Shown: positions 1 to 8,436 of the stretch, piece by piece
Layout: every line of letters begins with the position of its first letter
Position numbering within the stretch: the stretch's first letter is position 1
The notes under the pieces: generated by a model
What the model was told of the DNA's origin: nothing
Databases searched by the model: none
The model's input: the letters and a program-made list of their open reading frames with translations, nothing else
DNA from: CBDFLA01 sp965248915
GTDB lineage: Bacteria; Pseudomonadota; Alphaproteobacteria; M2410
Assembly: GCA_965248915.1 (NCBI GenBank)
Contig: OZ252216.1
Coordinates: 2,666,001 to 2,730,000 of the forward strand
Reading direction: 5' to 3'
Length of the DNA stretch: 64,000 bases
Position numbers and translations under genes: made by a program

Positions 1-2
1 AT

Positions 3-200
3 CGAGTACCGCACAGAATCTCCTACAACACGAAGACAATGAGTTGGGAACTTTCGACGAGCCCGGGCGTCAACAACCCTAGCCACATCCCGACCTACAA
101 GGTCGAAGCAATAGTTGGAGAGACCCGTGGTAGTACAAACTTCATTCTCGGATACGACAACGAAAAGGCTAAGGAAAAAAGCGGCGTCATCGCGCCCTGA
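3..200 (+). CDS. C-terminal fragment of an unrecognised protein (partial)
   Basis: The frame beginning at base 3 is open from the window edge to a TGA at 198-200, giving 65 visible codons ending in GVIAP. An internal ATG at 39-41 is possible but has no clear ribosome binding site. The composition is hydrophilic (many K, E, T, S, N) with no membrane segment and no family I recognise. It is convergent with the dehydrogenase gene that ends 15 bases further on. It could be the tail of a longer gene to the left, or chance open frame. Confidence 0.35.
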   Translation, partial: RVPHRISYNTKTMSWELSTSPGVNNPSHIPTYKVEAIVGETRGSTNFILGYDNEKAKEKSGVIAP

Positions 201-215
201 CAAAGCGCTTCACGC

Positions 216-1322
216 TCAGTAAATCACCACCGAGCGGATGCTCTCGCCCGCATGCATGAGGTCGAAGCCTTTGTTGATGTCTTCGAGCGGCATGGTGTGA
301 GTGATCAAGTCATCAATGTTGATCTTGCCATCCATGTACCAATCAACAATCTGCGGCACCTGAGTGCGGCTCTTGGCACCACCAAAGGCGGTTCCTTTCC
401 AGACCCGTCCCGTCACCAATTGAAACGGCCGGGTTGAAATTTCTTGGCCCGCACCTGCAACGCCGATGATGACGCTCTCACCCCAGCCTCGGTGACAACA
501 CTCAAGCGCCTGGCGCATAGTGGTTACGCTGCCAATACATTCAAAAGAATAATCCGCGCCGCCATCGGTAACATCGAGCACCGCTTCGACAATGTCATCG
601 ACCTCGTTTGGATTGATGAAGTCAGTCATTCCGAACTTCTTGGCCAACTCAACCCGGTCCGGATTAATATCGACGCCAACAATCTTGTCCGCACCGACCA
701 TCCGTGCGCCCTGCAACACATTGAGCCCAATACCCCCAAGACCAAACACCACCACATTCGACCCAGGCTCAACATTGGCGGTGTTGATCACGGCACCTAT
801 TCCGGTGGTAACCCCACAGCCGATGTAACAGACCTTGTCAAAGGGCGCGTCCTCACGGATTTTCGCCGCCGCAATTTCCGGCATCACCGTGTAATTGGCG
901 AAGGTTGAGGTACCCATGTAATGGTGCAAGGTCTCACCACCTATCGAGAAGCGGCTGGTCCCATCCGGCATGAGCCCTTTGCCTTGGGTTTCGCGAATCG
1001 CAATGCACAAGTTCGTTTTGCCAGACAGGCAGGCTTTGCATTGGCGGCATTCGGGAATGTAGAGGGGAATTACGTGATCCCCGGGTTTGAGCGAGGTCAC
1101 ACCAGGGCCCACTTCCACCACGACGCCGGCGCCTTCATGGCCGAGAATCGAGGGAAACAGGCCTTCGGGATCAGCGCCTGACAGGGTGAATTCATCGGTG
1201 TGACAAACACCCGTCGCTTTTACTTCCACCAAAATCTCGCCCGCCTTCGGCCCGTCCAATTGAACGGTCTCAACGGTGAGCGGTGCACCCGCCTTGTGGG
1301 CAACAGCAGCGCGGACGTCCAT
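216..1322 (-). CDS. frmA: S-(hydroxymethyl)glutathione dehydrogenase (class III alcohol dehydrogenase)
   Basis: A 368-residue zinc- and NAD-dependent dehydrogenase that oxidises S-hydroxymethylglutathione, the spontaneous adduct of formaldehyde and glutathione; in the reverse sense it reduces S-nitrosoglutathione. It is cytosolic. Catalytic-zinc residues Cys40 and His62-Glu63 (GHEGAG) are present. The structural zinc is supplied by Cys92, Cys95, Cys98 and Cys106. The class III signature RETQGKGLMPDGTSRF and the Rossmann motif GLGGIG followed by VGVD are intact, and length is normal for the family. No S-formylglutathione hydrolase gene is visible next to it; the downstream side is at the window edge. 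Confidence 0.95.
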   Translation of the reverse strand: MDVRAAVAHKAGAPLTVETVQLDGPKAGEILVEVKATGVCHTDEFTLSGADPEGLFPSILGHEGAGVVVEVGPGVTSLKPGDHVIPLYIPECRQCKACLSGKTNLCIAIRETQGKGLMPDGTSRFSIGGETLHHYMGTSTFANYTVMPEIAAAKIREDAPFDKVCYIGCGVTTGIGAVINTANVEPGSNVVVFGLGGIGLNVLQGARMVGADKIVGVDINPDRVELAKKFGMTDFINPNEVDDIVEAVLDVTDGGADYSFECIGSVTTMRQALECCHRGWGESVIIGVAGAGQEISTRPFQLVTGRVWKGTAFGGAKSRTQVPQIVDWYMDGKINIDDLITHTMPLEDINKGFDLMHAGESIRSVVIY

Positions 1323-1701
1323 AAGGTTCCCCTCAAGAATTGATCAGAAAATGGCCTAAAACCGACCTGGGACGAAACGAAGTTAACGATGTTTGTTCGT
1401 CCGGGAAAGGGAGATCTGGCGTTGGGGCCAGATCGATTGCCGAAGCGATTCTGTGCCGAAACGGAACAGGTCCGTGGCGCACCCTTTGCAACTTCATCCC
1501 TGAACCGTCCAAGCGATTTCCCGCAAACGCGCCTAAAACCGCCAAAAACCGTGGGATGTTGGCAACAGGAGGATCAAATCGTGGCCTGTCGCGAGACTCC
1601 AATTTGCGCCAGTTTCTGCTTTAACCTACTGTTAAGGACCGCTAAGGTGAGCGGTACTTATGGTAAGAGTGTTGGGGCGTGGGGCCCGTTTCGGGGGATA
1701 A
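1323..1701. other. Intergenic region between divergent genes, with inverted repeats
   Basis: This 379-base stretch separates frmA (minus) from the lipoprotein gene (plus) and must hold both promoters. I see no convincing -35/-10 pair. It contains three inverted repeats: GGACGAA near 1372 with TTCGTCC near 1405; GATCTGGC/GCCAGATC at 1413-1434; and ACCGCT/AGCGGT at 1638-1655 just upstream of the lipoprotein gene. Overlapping open frames here have no recognisable protein character. Confidence 0.5.
1413..1434. repeat. Perfect 8-bp inverted repeat
   Basis: GATCTGGC (1413-1420), six-base spacer, GCCAGATC (1427-1434). It lies about 90 bases upstream of the frmA start codon, on the promoter side. 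It could be a regulator binding site or an RNA hairpin in the frmA leader. There is no T-run on either side, so it is not a terminator. Confidence 0.45.
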
Positions 1702-2352
1702 ATGACTGGGGCCTTTGATTTAATCACGCTCCCTGTGAAGAGGGTCGCGAATTTGAGGAATTGGAGCCGATTGCGGCGAGGGGCCATGCTGGGCTTGTCC
1801 TTGTCCTTTTTAACCGCTTGCTCGGGCCTATTGCCACAAGAACGCACCGTCGTTTCATCCCCGTTTGACACCTACGGAGACGCCCAGCGCGCCTTCAATA
1901 CGGTCATTCCCCACGAGACCTCGCTTGAGCAACTCTTCAACTCTGGCTACAACATCTCGACCTTCCCGAACGTTGAGACACTCACCTATCTAGATCTGAT
2001 TGAGCGCTTTATGCCGCGCGACTCCATTCGCTTCGAGCACTTGGATGGCGGGTTGCGTAAATGCCTTGAAAGCCGGTTGAACTGCCGCGGCTACGTCATT
2101 ATGCCGGAAAAAATCAAGGTCGAGCGTGTTGGGAACTTTATTTTGGATATGCTTGAGTTCCGCCGCACAGAAGTCACCACCGGTTGGCAGTCTGAAGCGC
2201 TCTTTGTGCTGCAAGACGATGTGGTGGTCTACAAACTCTGGTCCGGCACTCAGCAGATCTCCAAGACCAAGCAAACCATCAATCCGCTCGGTCCTTTGAA
2301 TGATCTCGTCTTCACCGTGAAAGCCAGCTACAAGAAAGATATCGATCCGTAA
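1702..2352 (+). CDS. Putative outer-membrane lipoprotein, unknown function
   Basis: A 216-residue protein with a basic N-terminus (RLRRGAM), a hydrophobic stretch and a lipobox LTAC-S with Cys40 as the lipidation site. The start used has GGGGGA four bases upstream. A second in-frame ATG at 1786 would give a more usual short signal peptide with the Cys at residue 12, and is equally plausible. The mature part mixes alpha and beta character, includes a pair of cysteines near CLESRLNC, and matches no family I can name. Function is unknown. Confidence 0.7.
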   Translation: MTGAFDLITLPVKRVANLRNWSRLRRGAMLGLSLSFLTACSGLLPQERTVVSSPFDTYGDAQRAFNTVIPHETSLEQLFNSGYNISTFPNVETLTYLDLIERFMPRDSIRFEHLDGGLRKCLESRLNCRGYVIMPEKIKVERVGNFILDMLEFRRTEVTTGWQSEALFVLQDDVVVYKLWSGTQQISKTKQTINPLGPLNDLVFTVKASYKKDIDP

Positions 2353-2406
2353 GGTCGAGATCTTCCTCTGCCGCAGCCAATGAAATAGTCTCTGCATGGA
2401 CTTGAG

Positions 2407-3078
2407 ATGCCTGACGTCTGCGAGGATCACGTGGCAGTACACTTCAACTACAAGCCATCTGAGCTAGGAGACGTCTCTCAGAGACTGATCGACAGCGCCG
2501 AACTAGCCCTAACGATCATCGAAGAATACCTCTCATTTGGAGACCTCAATGTCTCGATTAAATGCAATCCCCAAAGGACCATTCCTACCTATGGTTTGAG
2601 CGGGTATGCCAATGATGATCATGACATGACCTTGTGGGTTGATCCCTCAAACCCCGCCTTGGTGCACTCGCTGGAAACACCCCTTCACCGCACACTCGCT
2701 CACGAAGTTCATCACTGCATGCGCCAGCGGACCGTCGGATATGGGGCTTTCCTCGAGGAGGCGCTCGTCATGGAAGGCCTCGCAGACCACTTTAGCCTTG
2801 AGGTGTTTCCAGGACAAATCGAACCCTGGGACCGCGCTTTCACATCTTCAGAATTCAAGACTTGGTATGACGCCGCGAAACAAGATTTCGGCGACAAAGA
2901 CTATGACCACACACGGTGGTTCTTTGGCAGTGAAGCCCTCGCGACCCCACCTTGGATTGGATACTCATTGGGGTTTCAGATTGTTGAGAGATATCTGGGT
3001 TCTCATACCGAGAACAAACCATCGCAGCTTTTTGCCATTCCAGCTTCTGATATCTATGCCGCGCTCGACCTCGCATAA
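2407..3078 (+). CDS. Predicted Zn-dependent protease (DUF2268-like)
   Basis: A 223-residue soluble protein carrying the gluzincin motif HEVHH (His99-Glu100-x-x-His103) in the context LHRTLAHEVHHCMR. About 20 residues later comes EEALVMEGLADHF, where a third zinc-ligand glutamate is expected. This arrangement, with the tail GYSLGFQIVERYL, is typical of DUF2268 predicted Zn-dependent proteases. No signal peptide is seen. The gene follows the lipoprotein gene by 54 bases in the same direction and converges on infC. Substrate unknown; the metalloprotease call rests on the motif. Confidence 0.7.
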   Translation: MPDVCEDHVAVHFNYKPSELGDVSQRLIDSAELALTIIEEYLSFGDLNVSIKCNPQRTIPTYGLSGYANDDHDMTLWVDPSNPALVHSLETPLHRTLAHEVHHCMRQRTVGYGAFLEEALVMEGLADHFSLEVFPGQIEPWDRAFTSSEFKTWYDAAKQDFGDKDYDHTRWFFGSEALATPPWIGYSLGFQIVERYLGSHTENKPSQLFAIPASDIYAALDLA

Positions 3079-3107
3079 AAAAGGCCGCGAACGAAACGCT
3101 CGCAGCC
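3077..3107 (-). terminator. Rho-independent terminator of thrS-infC
   Basis: Read on the minus strand, GGCTGCGAGCG (3107-3097), a TTT loop and CGTTCGCGGCC (3093-3083) form an 11-bp stem with two G-U pairs, followed directly by six T residues (3082-3077). It begins 28 bases after the infC stop codon. The T-run overlaps the stop codon of the convergent plus-strand protease gene. Confidence 0.85.
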
Positions 3108-3135
3108 CTCATTGATTCTGAGAATCGTGTGTCGC

Positions 3136-3675
3136 CTATTTTGGCGCCATCACCATAATCATCTGCCGCCCTTCGAGCTTTGGATAGAGTTCAATCTTGG
3201 CAATCTCATCGAGTTCCTTTTGCACCTTCTTCAGCAACTCAAATCCGAGTTCTTGGTGTGCCATTTCCCGTCCACGAAACCGAAGGGTGACTTTCACTTT
3301 GTCGCCTTCTTCAAAGAACCGGTTGATGGCCTTCATTTTGGTCTCGTAGTCATGGGTGTCGATGTTTGGTCGCATCTTGATCTCTTTGACCTCGACGATC
3401 TTTTGCTTCTTCTTGGCTTCAGCAGCCTTCTTTTGGGCCTGATACTTATACTTGCCGTAGTCAAGAATTTTGCAGACCGGCGGTCTCGCTGTCGGCGACA
3501 CTTCGACCAGGTCGAGGCCGACATCGCGCGCCATTTCTATTGCGGTTTCAACAGGAAGTACGCCTTGCTGCTCTCCTTCATGATCAATCACGAGAACCTC
3601 TCTGGCCTCGATGGAATCATTGACGCGCGGACCGGTGTCTTTGGTCGGCTGCGCCCTGTGTGGTCTTCTAGCTAT
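3136..3675 (-). CDS. infC: Translation initiation factor IF-3, probable ATA start
   Basis: IF-3 binds the 30S subunit and controls start-codon and initiator-tRNA selection. Both halves are present: the N-domain (RVNDSIEAREVLVID to PPVCKILDYGKYKYQ), a Lys/Ala linker, and the C-domain (VKEIKMRPNIDTHDYETK to MVMAPK). No ATG lies in frame upstream of the conserved N-domain. The GTG at 3591 would delete conserved residues. The only start with a good ribosome binding site is ATA at 3673-3675, preceded by AAGGAG at nine bases and by an in-frame TGA. This gives 179 residues, close to the 180 of E. coli IF-3. E. coli infC itself uses a rare AUU start for autoregulation. Confidence 0.9.
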   Translation of the reverse strand: MARRPHRAQPTKDTGPRVNDSIEAREVLVIDHEGEQQGVLPVETAIEMARDVGLDLVEVSPTARPPVCKILDYGKYKYQAQKKAAEAKKKQKIVEVKEIKMRPNIDTHDYETKMKAINRFFEEGDKVKVTLRFRGREMAHQELGFELLKKVQKELDEIAKIELYPKLEGRQMIMVMAPK

Positions 3676-3684
3676 GTCTAATCA

Positions 3685-3690
3685 CTCCTT
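3685..3690 (-). promoter_or_regulatory. Ribosome binding site that sets the infC ATA start
   Basis: AAGGAG on the minus strand, followed by nine bases (TGATTAGAC) and then ATA GCT AGA AGA. The TGA inside the spacer is in frame with infC, so no upstream start is possible. This site is the main reason for placing the infC start at 3675. Confidence 0.75.
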
Positions 3691-3774
3691 TAGTGGTTGG
3701 GATGTGCGGGGCAGATCATCCCGCCTGGCACAAGCAATCCCTTATTATAGCATGAAATATGACGATCGTGATAA

Positions 3775-5724
3775 CTACCTGCGATCCGGGGCTGTCGCCG
3801 CCTCTTTAAGATTGGCAATAGCCTCATCAAGAGGTAGAATTTCTTGGTTTTTCTCGCCTAAGCGACGGATTGACACGGTCCGCTCGGACATCTCGTTTTT
3901 CCCGACAACTAAGATCACCGGCACTTTGCCAACTGAGTGTTCGCGCACCTTGTAGTTGATCTTCTCGTTGCGGGTATCAAGCTCGGCCCGAAGGTCATGG
4001 TCTTTCAGAAGATCCACAATCTCCTCAGCATACGCGTCAACATCTGAGACAATGGTCGCAACAACCGCTTGTGTCGGCGCCAACCAAAGCGGGAATTTGC
4101 CCGCGTGATGTTCTGTTAGCACGCCGATAAAACGTTCAAGCGATCCCAAGATCGCCCGGTGTAACATGACCGGTATGTGCTTCTCACCGTCTTCACCGAT
4201 GTAGGACGCGCCTAGGCGTTCTGGCACGATAAAGTCTACCTGGAACGTACCGCACTGCCATTCCCGACCAATCGCGTCTTTTAAGACGAAGTCCAGCTTC
4301 GGACCATAAAAAGCGCCGTCCCCAGAATTCATCTCGTAGTTGAGGCCAACCTTCTCTGCCGCGTCTCGCAGCGCCGCTTCTGCGCGGTCCCACGTCGCAT
4401 CATCACCGGCGCGAACTTCCGGCCGGTCTGAGAACATGATGGTCACATCATCAAATCCAAGATCGGCGTACATGCGCTTCAGGAGATCAAAGACACCGGC
4501 GGTTTCATCAGCAATTTGGTCTTCCGTGCAGAAGATATGTGCATCATCTTGCACAAAGCCGCGCACCCGCATCAATCCGTGCAGCGCGCCTGACGGTTCG
4601 TAGCGATGGCAAGACCCAAACTCCGCCATCCGCAAGGGCAGATCACGGTAGGACTTAAGACCTTGATTGAAAATCTGTACATGACATGGGCAGTTCATAG
4701 GCTTGAAGGCCAACGTCTTTTCATCAGCCTCTGAAATGAACATGTGTTCGCGGTACTTATCCCAGTGGCCGGATTCTTCCCACAGTTTACGGTCCACAAG
4801 CTGCGGGGTCTTGACCTCTTCATAGCCAGCCCGGCTAATTTGCCGACGCACGTAATTCTCAAGCTCGCGGTAGAGCGACCAGCCTTTGGCATGCCAAAAG
4901 ACCATGCCTTGTGCTTCTTCTTGCATATGGAAGAGATCCATCTCGCGACCAAGCTTGCGGTGATCCCGTTTCTCTGCCTCTTCCAATCGATGCAGATAGG
5001 CCTTGAGCTCTTTTGTGTCGCGCCAAGCAGTACCGTAGATACGCTGCAGTTGTGCATTGTTGGAATCGCCGCGCCAATAGGCGCCCGCCAATTTGGTCAG
5101 CTTGAACGCCTTGCCAATCTTTCCAAGGGAGGGCAGGTGCGGTCCGCGGCAGAGATCATGCCAGGGCCCGTGGAAATAGATCGAGACATCCTCATCTCCC
5201 GGAAGATCGGCAATGATCTCCGCTTTGTAGGACTCTCCCAGATCTTTGAAATGCTTGATCGCCTCCTCCCGGTCCCAAACCTCGCGCGTGGTGGCATGAT
5301 CTGCATCCACCAGTTCTTTCATCTTGGCTTCGATCTTCTCCAGATCTTCCAAGTGGAAAGGTTCATTGCGGGCAAAATCATAGAAAAAACCATCGTCAAT
5401 AACGGGTCCAATGGTTACTTGTGTTCCAGGAAACAGCTCTTGAACCGCCATGGCCATCAAATGGGCCGCATCGTGACGAATGAGCTCAAGAGCATCTGTC
5501 TCGTCTTTGAGCGTGATGATCGAAACTTCAGAATCGGCGGTCGCCGGTCGCAGGAGATCCCAGATCTCACCGTCCACCTTCCAAGCAAGTGCAGCCTTGG
5601 CCAACCCTGGCCCAATGTCTGCTGCCAACTCTGCACCCGTGACAGGACCCTCGAAAGTTCGCGCACTGCCATCGGGCAGCGTGATCCTTACGGGGTTACG
5701 TGTCTGTGATGCTTGGTCTGACAT
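3775..5724 (-). CDS. thrS: Threonyl-tRNA synthetase
   Basis: A 649-residue class II synthetase charging tRNA-Thr. In order: TGS domain (about 12-75), the editing/SAD domain with the metal-type motif RHDAAHLMAMA, the catalytic core with MNCPCH (zinc cysteine) and motif 2 around RYEPSGALHGLMRVRGF, motif 3 near HRAILGSLERFIGVL, and the C-terminal anticodon-binding domain (FPLWLAPTQ to the end). Length is normal. It lies 99 bases upstream of infC in the same direction, the widespread thrS-infC arrangement. The 3-prime neighbours rpmI and rplT of E. coli are not present here. Confidence 0.97.
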   Translation of the reverse strand: MSDQASQTRNPVRITLPDGSARTFEGPVTGAELAADIGPGLAKAALAWKVDGEIWDLLRPATADSEVSIITLKDETDALELIRHDAAHLMAMAVQELFPGTQVTIGPVIDDGFFYDFARNEPFHLEDLEKIEAKMKELVDADHATTREVWDREEAIKHFKDLGESYKAEIIADLPGDEDVSIYFHGPWHDLCRGPHLPSLGKIGKAFKLTKLAGAYWRGDSNNAQLQRIYGTAWRDTKELKAYLHRLEEAEKRDHRKLGREMDLFHMQEEAQGMVFWHAKGWSLYRELENYVRRQISRAGYEEVKTPQLVDRKLWEESGHWDKYREHMFISEADEKTLAFKPMNCPCHVQIFNQGLKSYRDLPLRMAEFGSCHRYEPSGALHGLMRVRGFVQDDAHIFCTEDQIADETAGVFDLLKRMYADLGFDDVTIMFSDRPEVRAGDDATWDRAEAALRDAAEKVGLNYEMNSGDGAFYGPKLDFVLKDAIGREWQCGTFQVDFIVPERLGASYIGEDGEKHIPVMLHRAILGSLERFIGVLTEHHAGKFPLWLAPTQAVVATIVSDVDAYAEEIVDLLKDHDLRAELDTRNEKINYKVREHSVGKVPVILVVGKNEMSERTVSIRRLGEKNQEILPLDEAIANLKEAATAPDRR

Positions 5725-6039
5725 GGGTCCTTCGCCTTATGATGTTCGCTTCAATTCTCTATTCCCGCGGAATTCTCCGGAAAATTCGGGGCCGTCCTTG
5801 TACCTTCCCGCACTTCCAAAGCAAAGGCCTGAAGAGCGGTTGGTCACGACCGTCTCCAATCCCTAGACGATTTGTGGCTCGGAAGCCACGATTTGTCTTA
5901 CATCGGCGCATCGAACCAGGCAGCCAGGCACTCAACCCCGGTCCAATCAGACGGCGATCTCTTTCAATTGACCTCTTTCTCCTATAGAACGCTGACAATT
6001 CGGCAAATTCCAAACGCGCAAAGATGCATCAGGGGCCCT
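5725..6039. other. Intergenic region upstream of thrS and the GT2 gene
   Basis: 315 bases between divergent thrS and the glycosyltransferase gene. It contains a hairpin GTGGCT-CGGA-AGCCAC at 5874-5889, bracketed by a direct repeat CGATTTGT (5868-5875 and 5889-5896). I see no T-box-like leader and no clear promoter. The glycosyltransferase frame extends open back to 5872, but that part lacks family similarity and I treat it as non-coding. Confidence 0.4.
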
Positions 6040-6825
6040 TTGAACGACAAACTTCCAATTTCCTGTTTCGTCATCACCAAAAATGAGGAAGACCGCCTTG
6101 CCGCGACCCTTATGAGCGTGAGGTCGCTCGTTGATGAAATCGTGGTCGTCGACTCTGGCAGCACTGACAACACCGAACAAATCGCCCAAGATCACGGTGC
6201 CAATTTTATCTTTAACGAATGGGCGGGATTTGGACCGCAAAAGAGATTTGGTGAAGATCAATGCAAGAACGATTGGGTCCTCAATCTCGACGCAGACGAG
6301 GTCCTGAGTGAGGCGATGGTTGTGGAAATTCGCGACACTTTTGCCAATAGTTCAAACCCACCTCACAATTTTTTTCGAATGCGCATCAAGACCGTCTACC
6401 CACATCAAACAAAGCCCCGATTATGGGCCGACTACCACAATTATGTGCGGCTCTATCGAAAGTCCGTTGTGCGGTTCTCGGAAAGCGAAACCCTCGATAG
6501 TGTCGTCGAAAATGGCGCCGACGGCGGACAACTGTCCGCGGATGTCCTTCACTATTCGGTGCGAAGTCTCGATCACTTGATTGAGAAGTACAACAGCTAC
6601 ACAACCCTCCAGGCTGAAACGCGAAACCTGCGCCAGACGTCGAAGCTCATCGCCAGGCTTTTTGTCGAATTCCCCATAAACTTTTTTAAGTACTACATCT
6701 TGAGGCGAAATTTCACCGGCGGCACATACGGTCTCACGATTTCAGTCACGGCAGCCTTTTTTCGCTTCATCCGAATTGCCAAGATGCTGGAGCAGAAGGG
6801 TAACGGCGGCCCTCGAAAACAATGA
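6040..6825 (+). CDS. Family 2 glycosyltransferase (LPS core WaaE-like)
   Basis: A GT-A fold glycosyltransferase. The sequence from the chosen TTG start (6040) reads LNDKLPISCFVITKNEEDRL, the usual beginning of this group, followed by VDSGSTDNT, NEWAGFGPQKRF and the metal-binding NLDADEVLS. This set of motifs is typical of beta-1,4-glucosyltransferases of the WaaE/KdtX type, which act on LPS inner core at the cytoplasmic membrane. From TTG it is 261 residues; the frame is open upstream to 5872. The acceptor cannot be told from sequence. It overlaps the next gene by four bases (ATGA), so the two are translationally coupled. Confidence 0.85.
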   Translation: MNDKLPISCFVITKNEEDRLAATLMSVRSLVDEIVVVDSGSTDNTEQIAQDHGANFIFNEWAGFGPQKRFGEDQCKNDWVLNLDADEVLSEAMVVEIRDTFANSSNPPHNFFRMRIKTVYPHQTKPRLWADYHNYVRLYRKSVVRFSESETLDSVVENGADGGQLSADVLHYSVRSLDHLIEKYNSYTTLQAETRNLRQTSKLIARLFVEFPINFFKYYILRRNFTGGTYGLTISVTAAFFRFIRIAKMLEQKGNGGPRKQ

Positions 6826-7619
6826 AGTATTTCTGGCGCACGAAACGAAAATTGCAAGAACGGATGGGCGAAGAGTTTCCCACGGTCCTGTTCTTGCACA
6901 TTCCAAAGAACGCTGGGTCATCCCTGAGCTATCATTTCAAATCCAATATCGGTCGAAACAGTTCACCCAAAGTCACATTTGCCTATTCTTGGGAAGACGC
7001 AAAAGTAACGTCTGAAAAACTCGAGTATGCGCCAAAAGGTTCCTACATTTCAGGCCACTTAGGCTGGACCCACATTCGCGCGATCATGCCAAATGTTTTT
7101 TCGATCATTTCGCTGCGGGACCCGGTTGACCGGACGATTTCGTTCTACCAATACCTCCGCGATCTACCGGATGACGATTTCAATCCGTGCTTTCCCTGCA
7201 AGGAAGCAAAAGACCTGACCCTTGAAGAGTTCTGTCGCTTGGACAACGAGGTTGGCAGACGCGCCATCGTCAATCCACAGGTTCGCACGCTCGTAGGCGA
7301 TGCAATTTGCGGTGTTCCCACGAATGACTTTGAAAATTCAGAGCTTTTAGCAACCGCACTCAAGAACCTCGCCACCTTCGATTTCGTGACCGTAACGGAG
7401 ATGTTGAACGAGGATCTTCCGCTGATCGGTATGCTCACCAAAACCCACCTGACAACCAAACCACCCCAGCGCAACGTCTCGGACCGTGAAAAACTGTCTT
7501 TCAATCGAACAGAAGTCGAAGAGATTTTGAAAGACCGCGTCGCTCTTGACCAAGAACTCTATCAAGAGGGGAAAAGGCTTAGAGAGAGCAAATGCGCGGC
7601 GCTCCGCGAGGGACTCTGA
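6822..7619 (+). CDS. Sulfotransferase family protein (carbohydrate 2-O-type)
   Basis: A 265-residue protein with the PAPS-binding 5-prime phosphosulfate loop HIPKNAGSS (residues 26-34) and the 3-prime phosphate site ISLRDPVDRTISFY near 95-108, matching the heparan-sulfate-2-O-sulfotransferase-like group. It likely transfers sulfate to a sugar hydroxyl of a surface glycan. Its start overlaps the GT2 gene stop, which supports action on the same product. No signal peptide is visible, so it should act in the cytoplasm. No PAPS synthesis genes are in the window. It converges on a methyltransferase gene nine bases away. Confidence 0.8.
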   Translation: MKYFWRTKRKLQERMGEEFPTVLFLHIPKNAGSSLSYHFKSNIGRNSSPKVTFAYSWEDAKVTSEKLEYAPKGSYISGHLGWTHIRAIMPNVFSIISLRDPVDRTISFYQYLRDLPDDDFNPCFPCKEAKDLTLEEFCRLDNEVGRRAIVNPQVRTLVGDAICGVPTNDFENSELLATALKNLATFDFVTVTEMLNEDLPLIGMLTKTHLTTKPPQRNVSDREKLSFNRTEVEEILKDRVALDQELYQEGKRLRESKCAALREGL

Positions 7620-7628
7620 ACGCTTGTG

Positions 7629-8399
7629 TCAGTCGTCGCCGCGCGACAACACAAACATGTATTCTTTCCAGGCCTTCTCAACACCAAACAACGAGCACCG
7701 CAATTGGCGGTGCCATGTTTGATAACGTCGCTTGGCGCCGGTCGCTGGTTTTCTCAGCATCGGGAACCAGAGACCGGTGAGTTTGAGACCAGCCCGATGG
7801 GCAATCTCATGCATATTGGGAGGTGTCACCCAAAGCGTGTGTTCCAAATTGGCGGTCGCGAGCTCTAGCTTGAAGCGCCTTTTGGTCCGATAGAAAGTTG
7901 GGGCAAAGGGATTTGGGGTTGTCACCAACACCGCACTGTCTGGGTCGTCCTTCAAGTGCCGTTTGGAAAACTGAAGAAGGGCCACAGGATCATTGACATG
8001 CTCGATGACATCGCCAATGAAAACTCGGTCAAAACGCTCTGGCAATTGTGCCTCCGAGGTCGCATCAACACACCGGAAATCAAAACCACGCTCCCGGTAA
8101 TGGTCGCAAATCTCCTCATCCAAATCGATGGCGACCGTCTTCTTTGAGGCCTCAACGATTTGCGCGTGCTCCCACTTCTCCGGATTGTAGAGGTCCGCGT
8201 CATGTTCACCAGCACCGATGTCTAATACTTCTTTATCGCGACAAAAGTCCTGAATAAGGTCATATCGACTGCCAGGTGGGAAGGAGGTCATCTGCCACAG
8301 ATAGGCATCCATGCGCTGCATGGCAGCAACATCTGTGGGGTTCCTTGTATCTTTCCGCCAATCATACATAAGGAGACCTGATACCCGCTTGAACTTCAT
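7629..8399 (-). CDS. Class I SAM-dependent methyltransferase
   Basis: A 256-residue protein with motif I VLDIGAGEHDADLY, an acidic residue binding the SAM ribose (VAIDLDEE), and FDRVFIGDVIEHVNDP as motif IV, the pattern of Methyltransf_11/23 proteins. It is the last gene of a six-gene minus-strand operon of glycosyltransferases and methyltransferases (13118 down to 7629), so a sugar or glycan-lipid acceptor is likely. No membrane segment is seen. The acceptor is not predictable. Confidence 0.8.
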   Translation of the reverse strand: MKFKRVSGLLMYDWRKDTRNPTDVAAMQRMDAYLWQMTSFPPGSRYDLIQDFCRDKEVLDIGAGEHDADLYNPEKWEHAQIVEASKKTVAIDLDEEICDHYRERGFDFRCVDATSEAQLPERFDRVFIGDVIEHVNDPVALLQFSKRHLKDDPDSAVLVTTPNPFAPTFYRTKRRFKLELATANLEHTLWVTPPNMHEIAHRAGLKLTGLWFPMLRKPATGAKRRYQTWHRQLRCSLFGVEKAWKEYMFVLSRGDD

Positions 8400-8436
8400 G
8401 ACTCACAAATTCATCTGCACAAAGAGTGAAAAAGTT

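Noticed and set aside
4744..5709. Long plus-strand open frame (321 codons) inside thrS
   Set aside because: It is antisense to a complete, well-conserved thrS and has no family character or binding site.
5725..6039. T-box or other leader RNA upstream of thrS
   Set aside because: No T-box core sequence or terminator hairpin seen; such leaders are not expected in proteobacteria.
5872..6039. N-terminal extension of the GT2 glycosyltransferase
   Set aside because: The family match begins right after TTG 6040, and the extra 56 residues show no conserved character.
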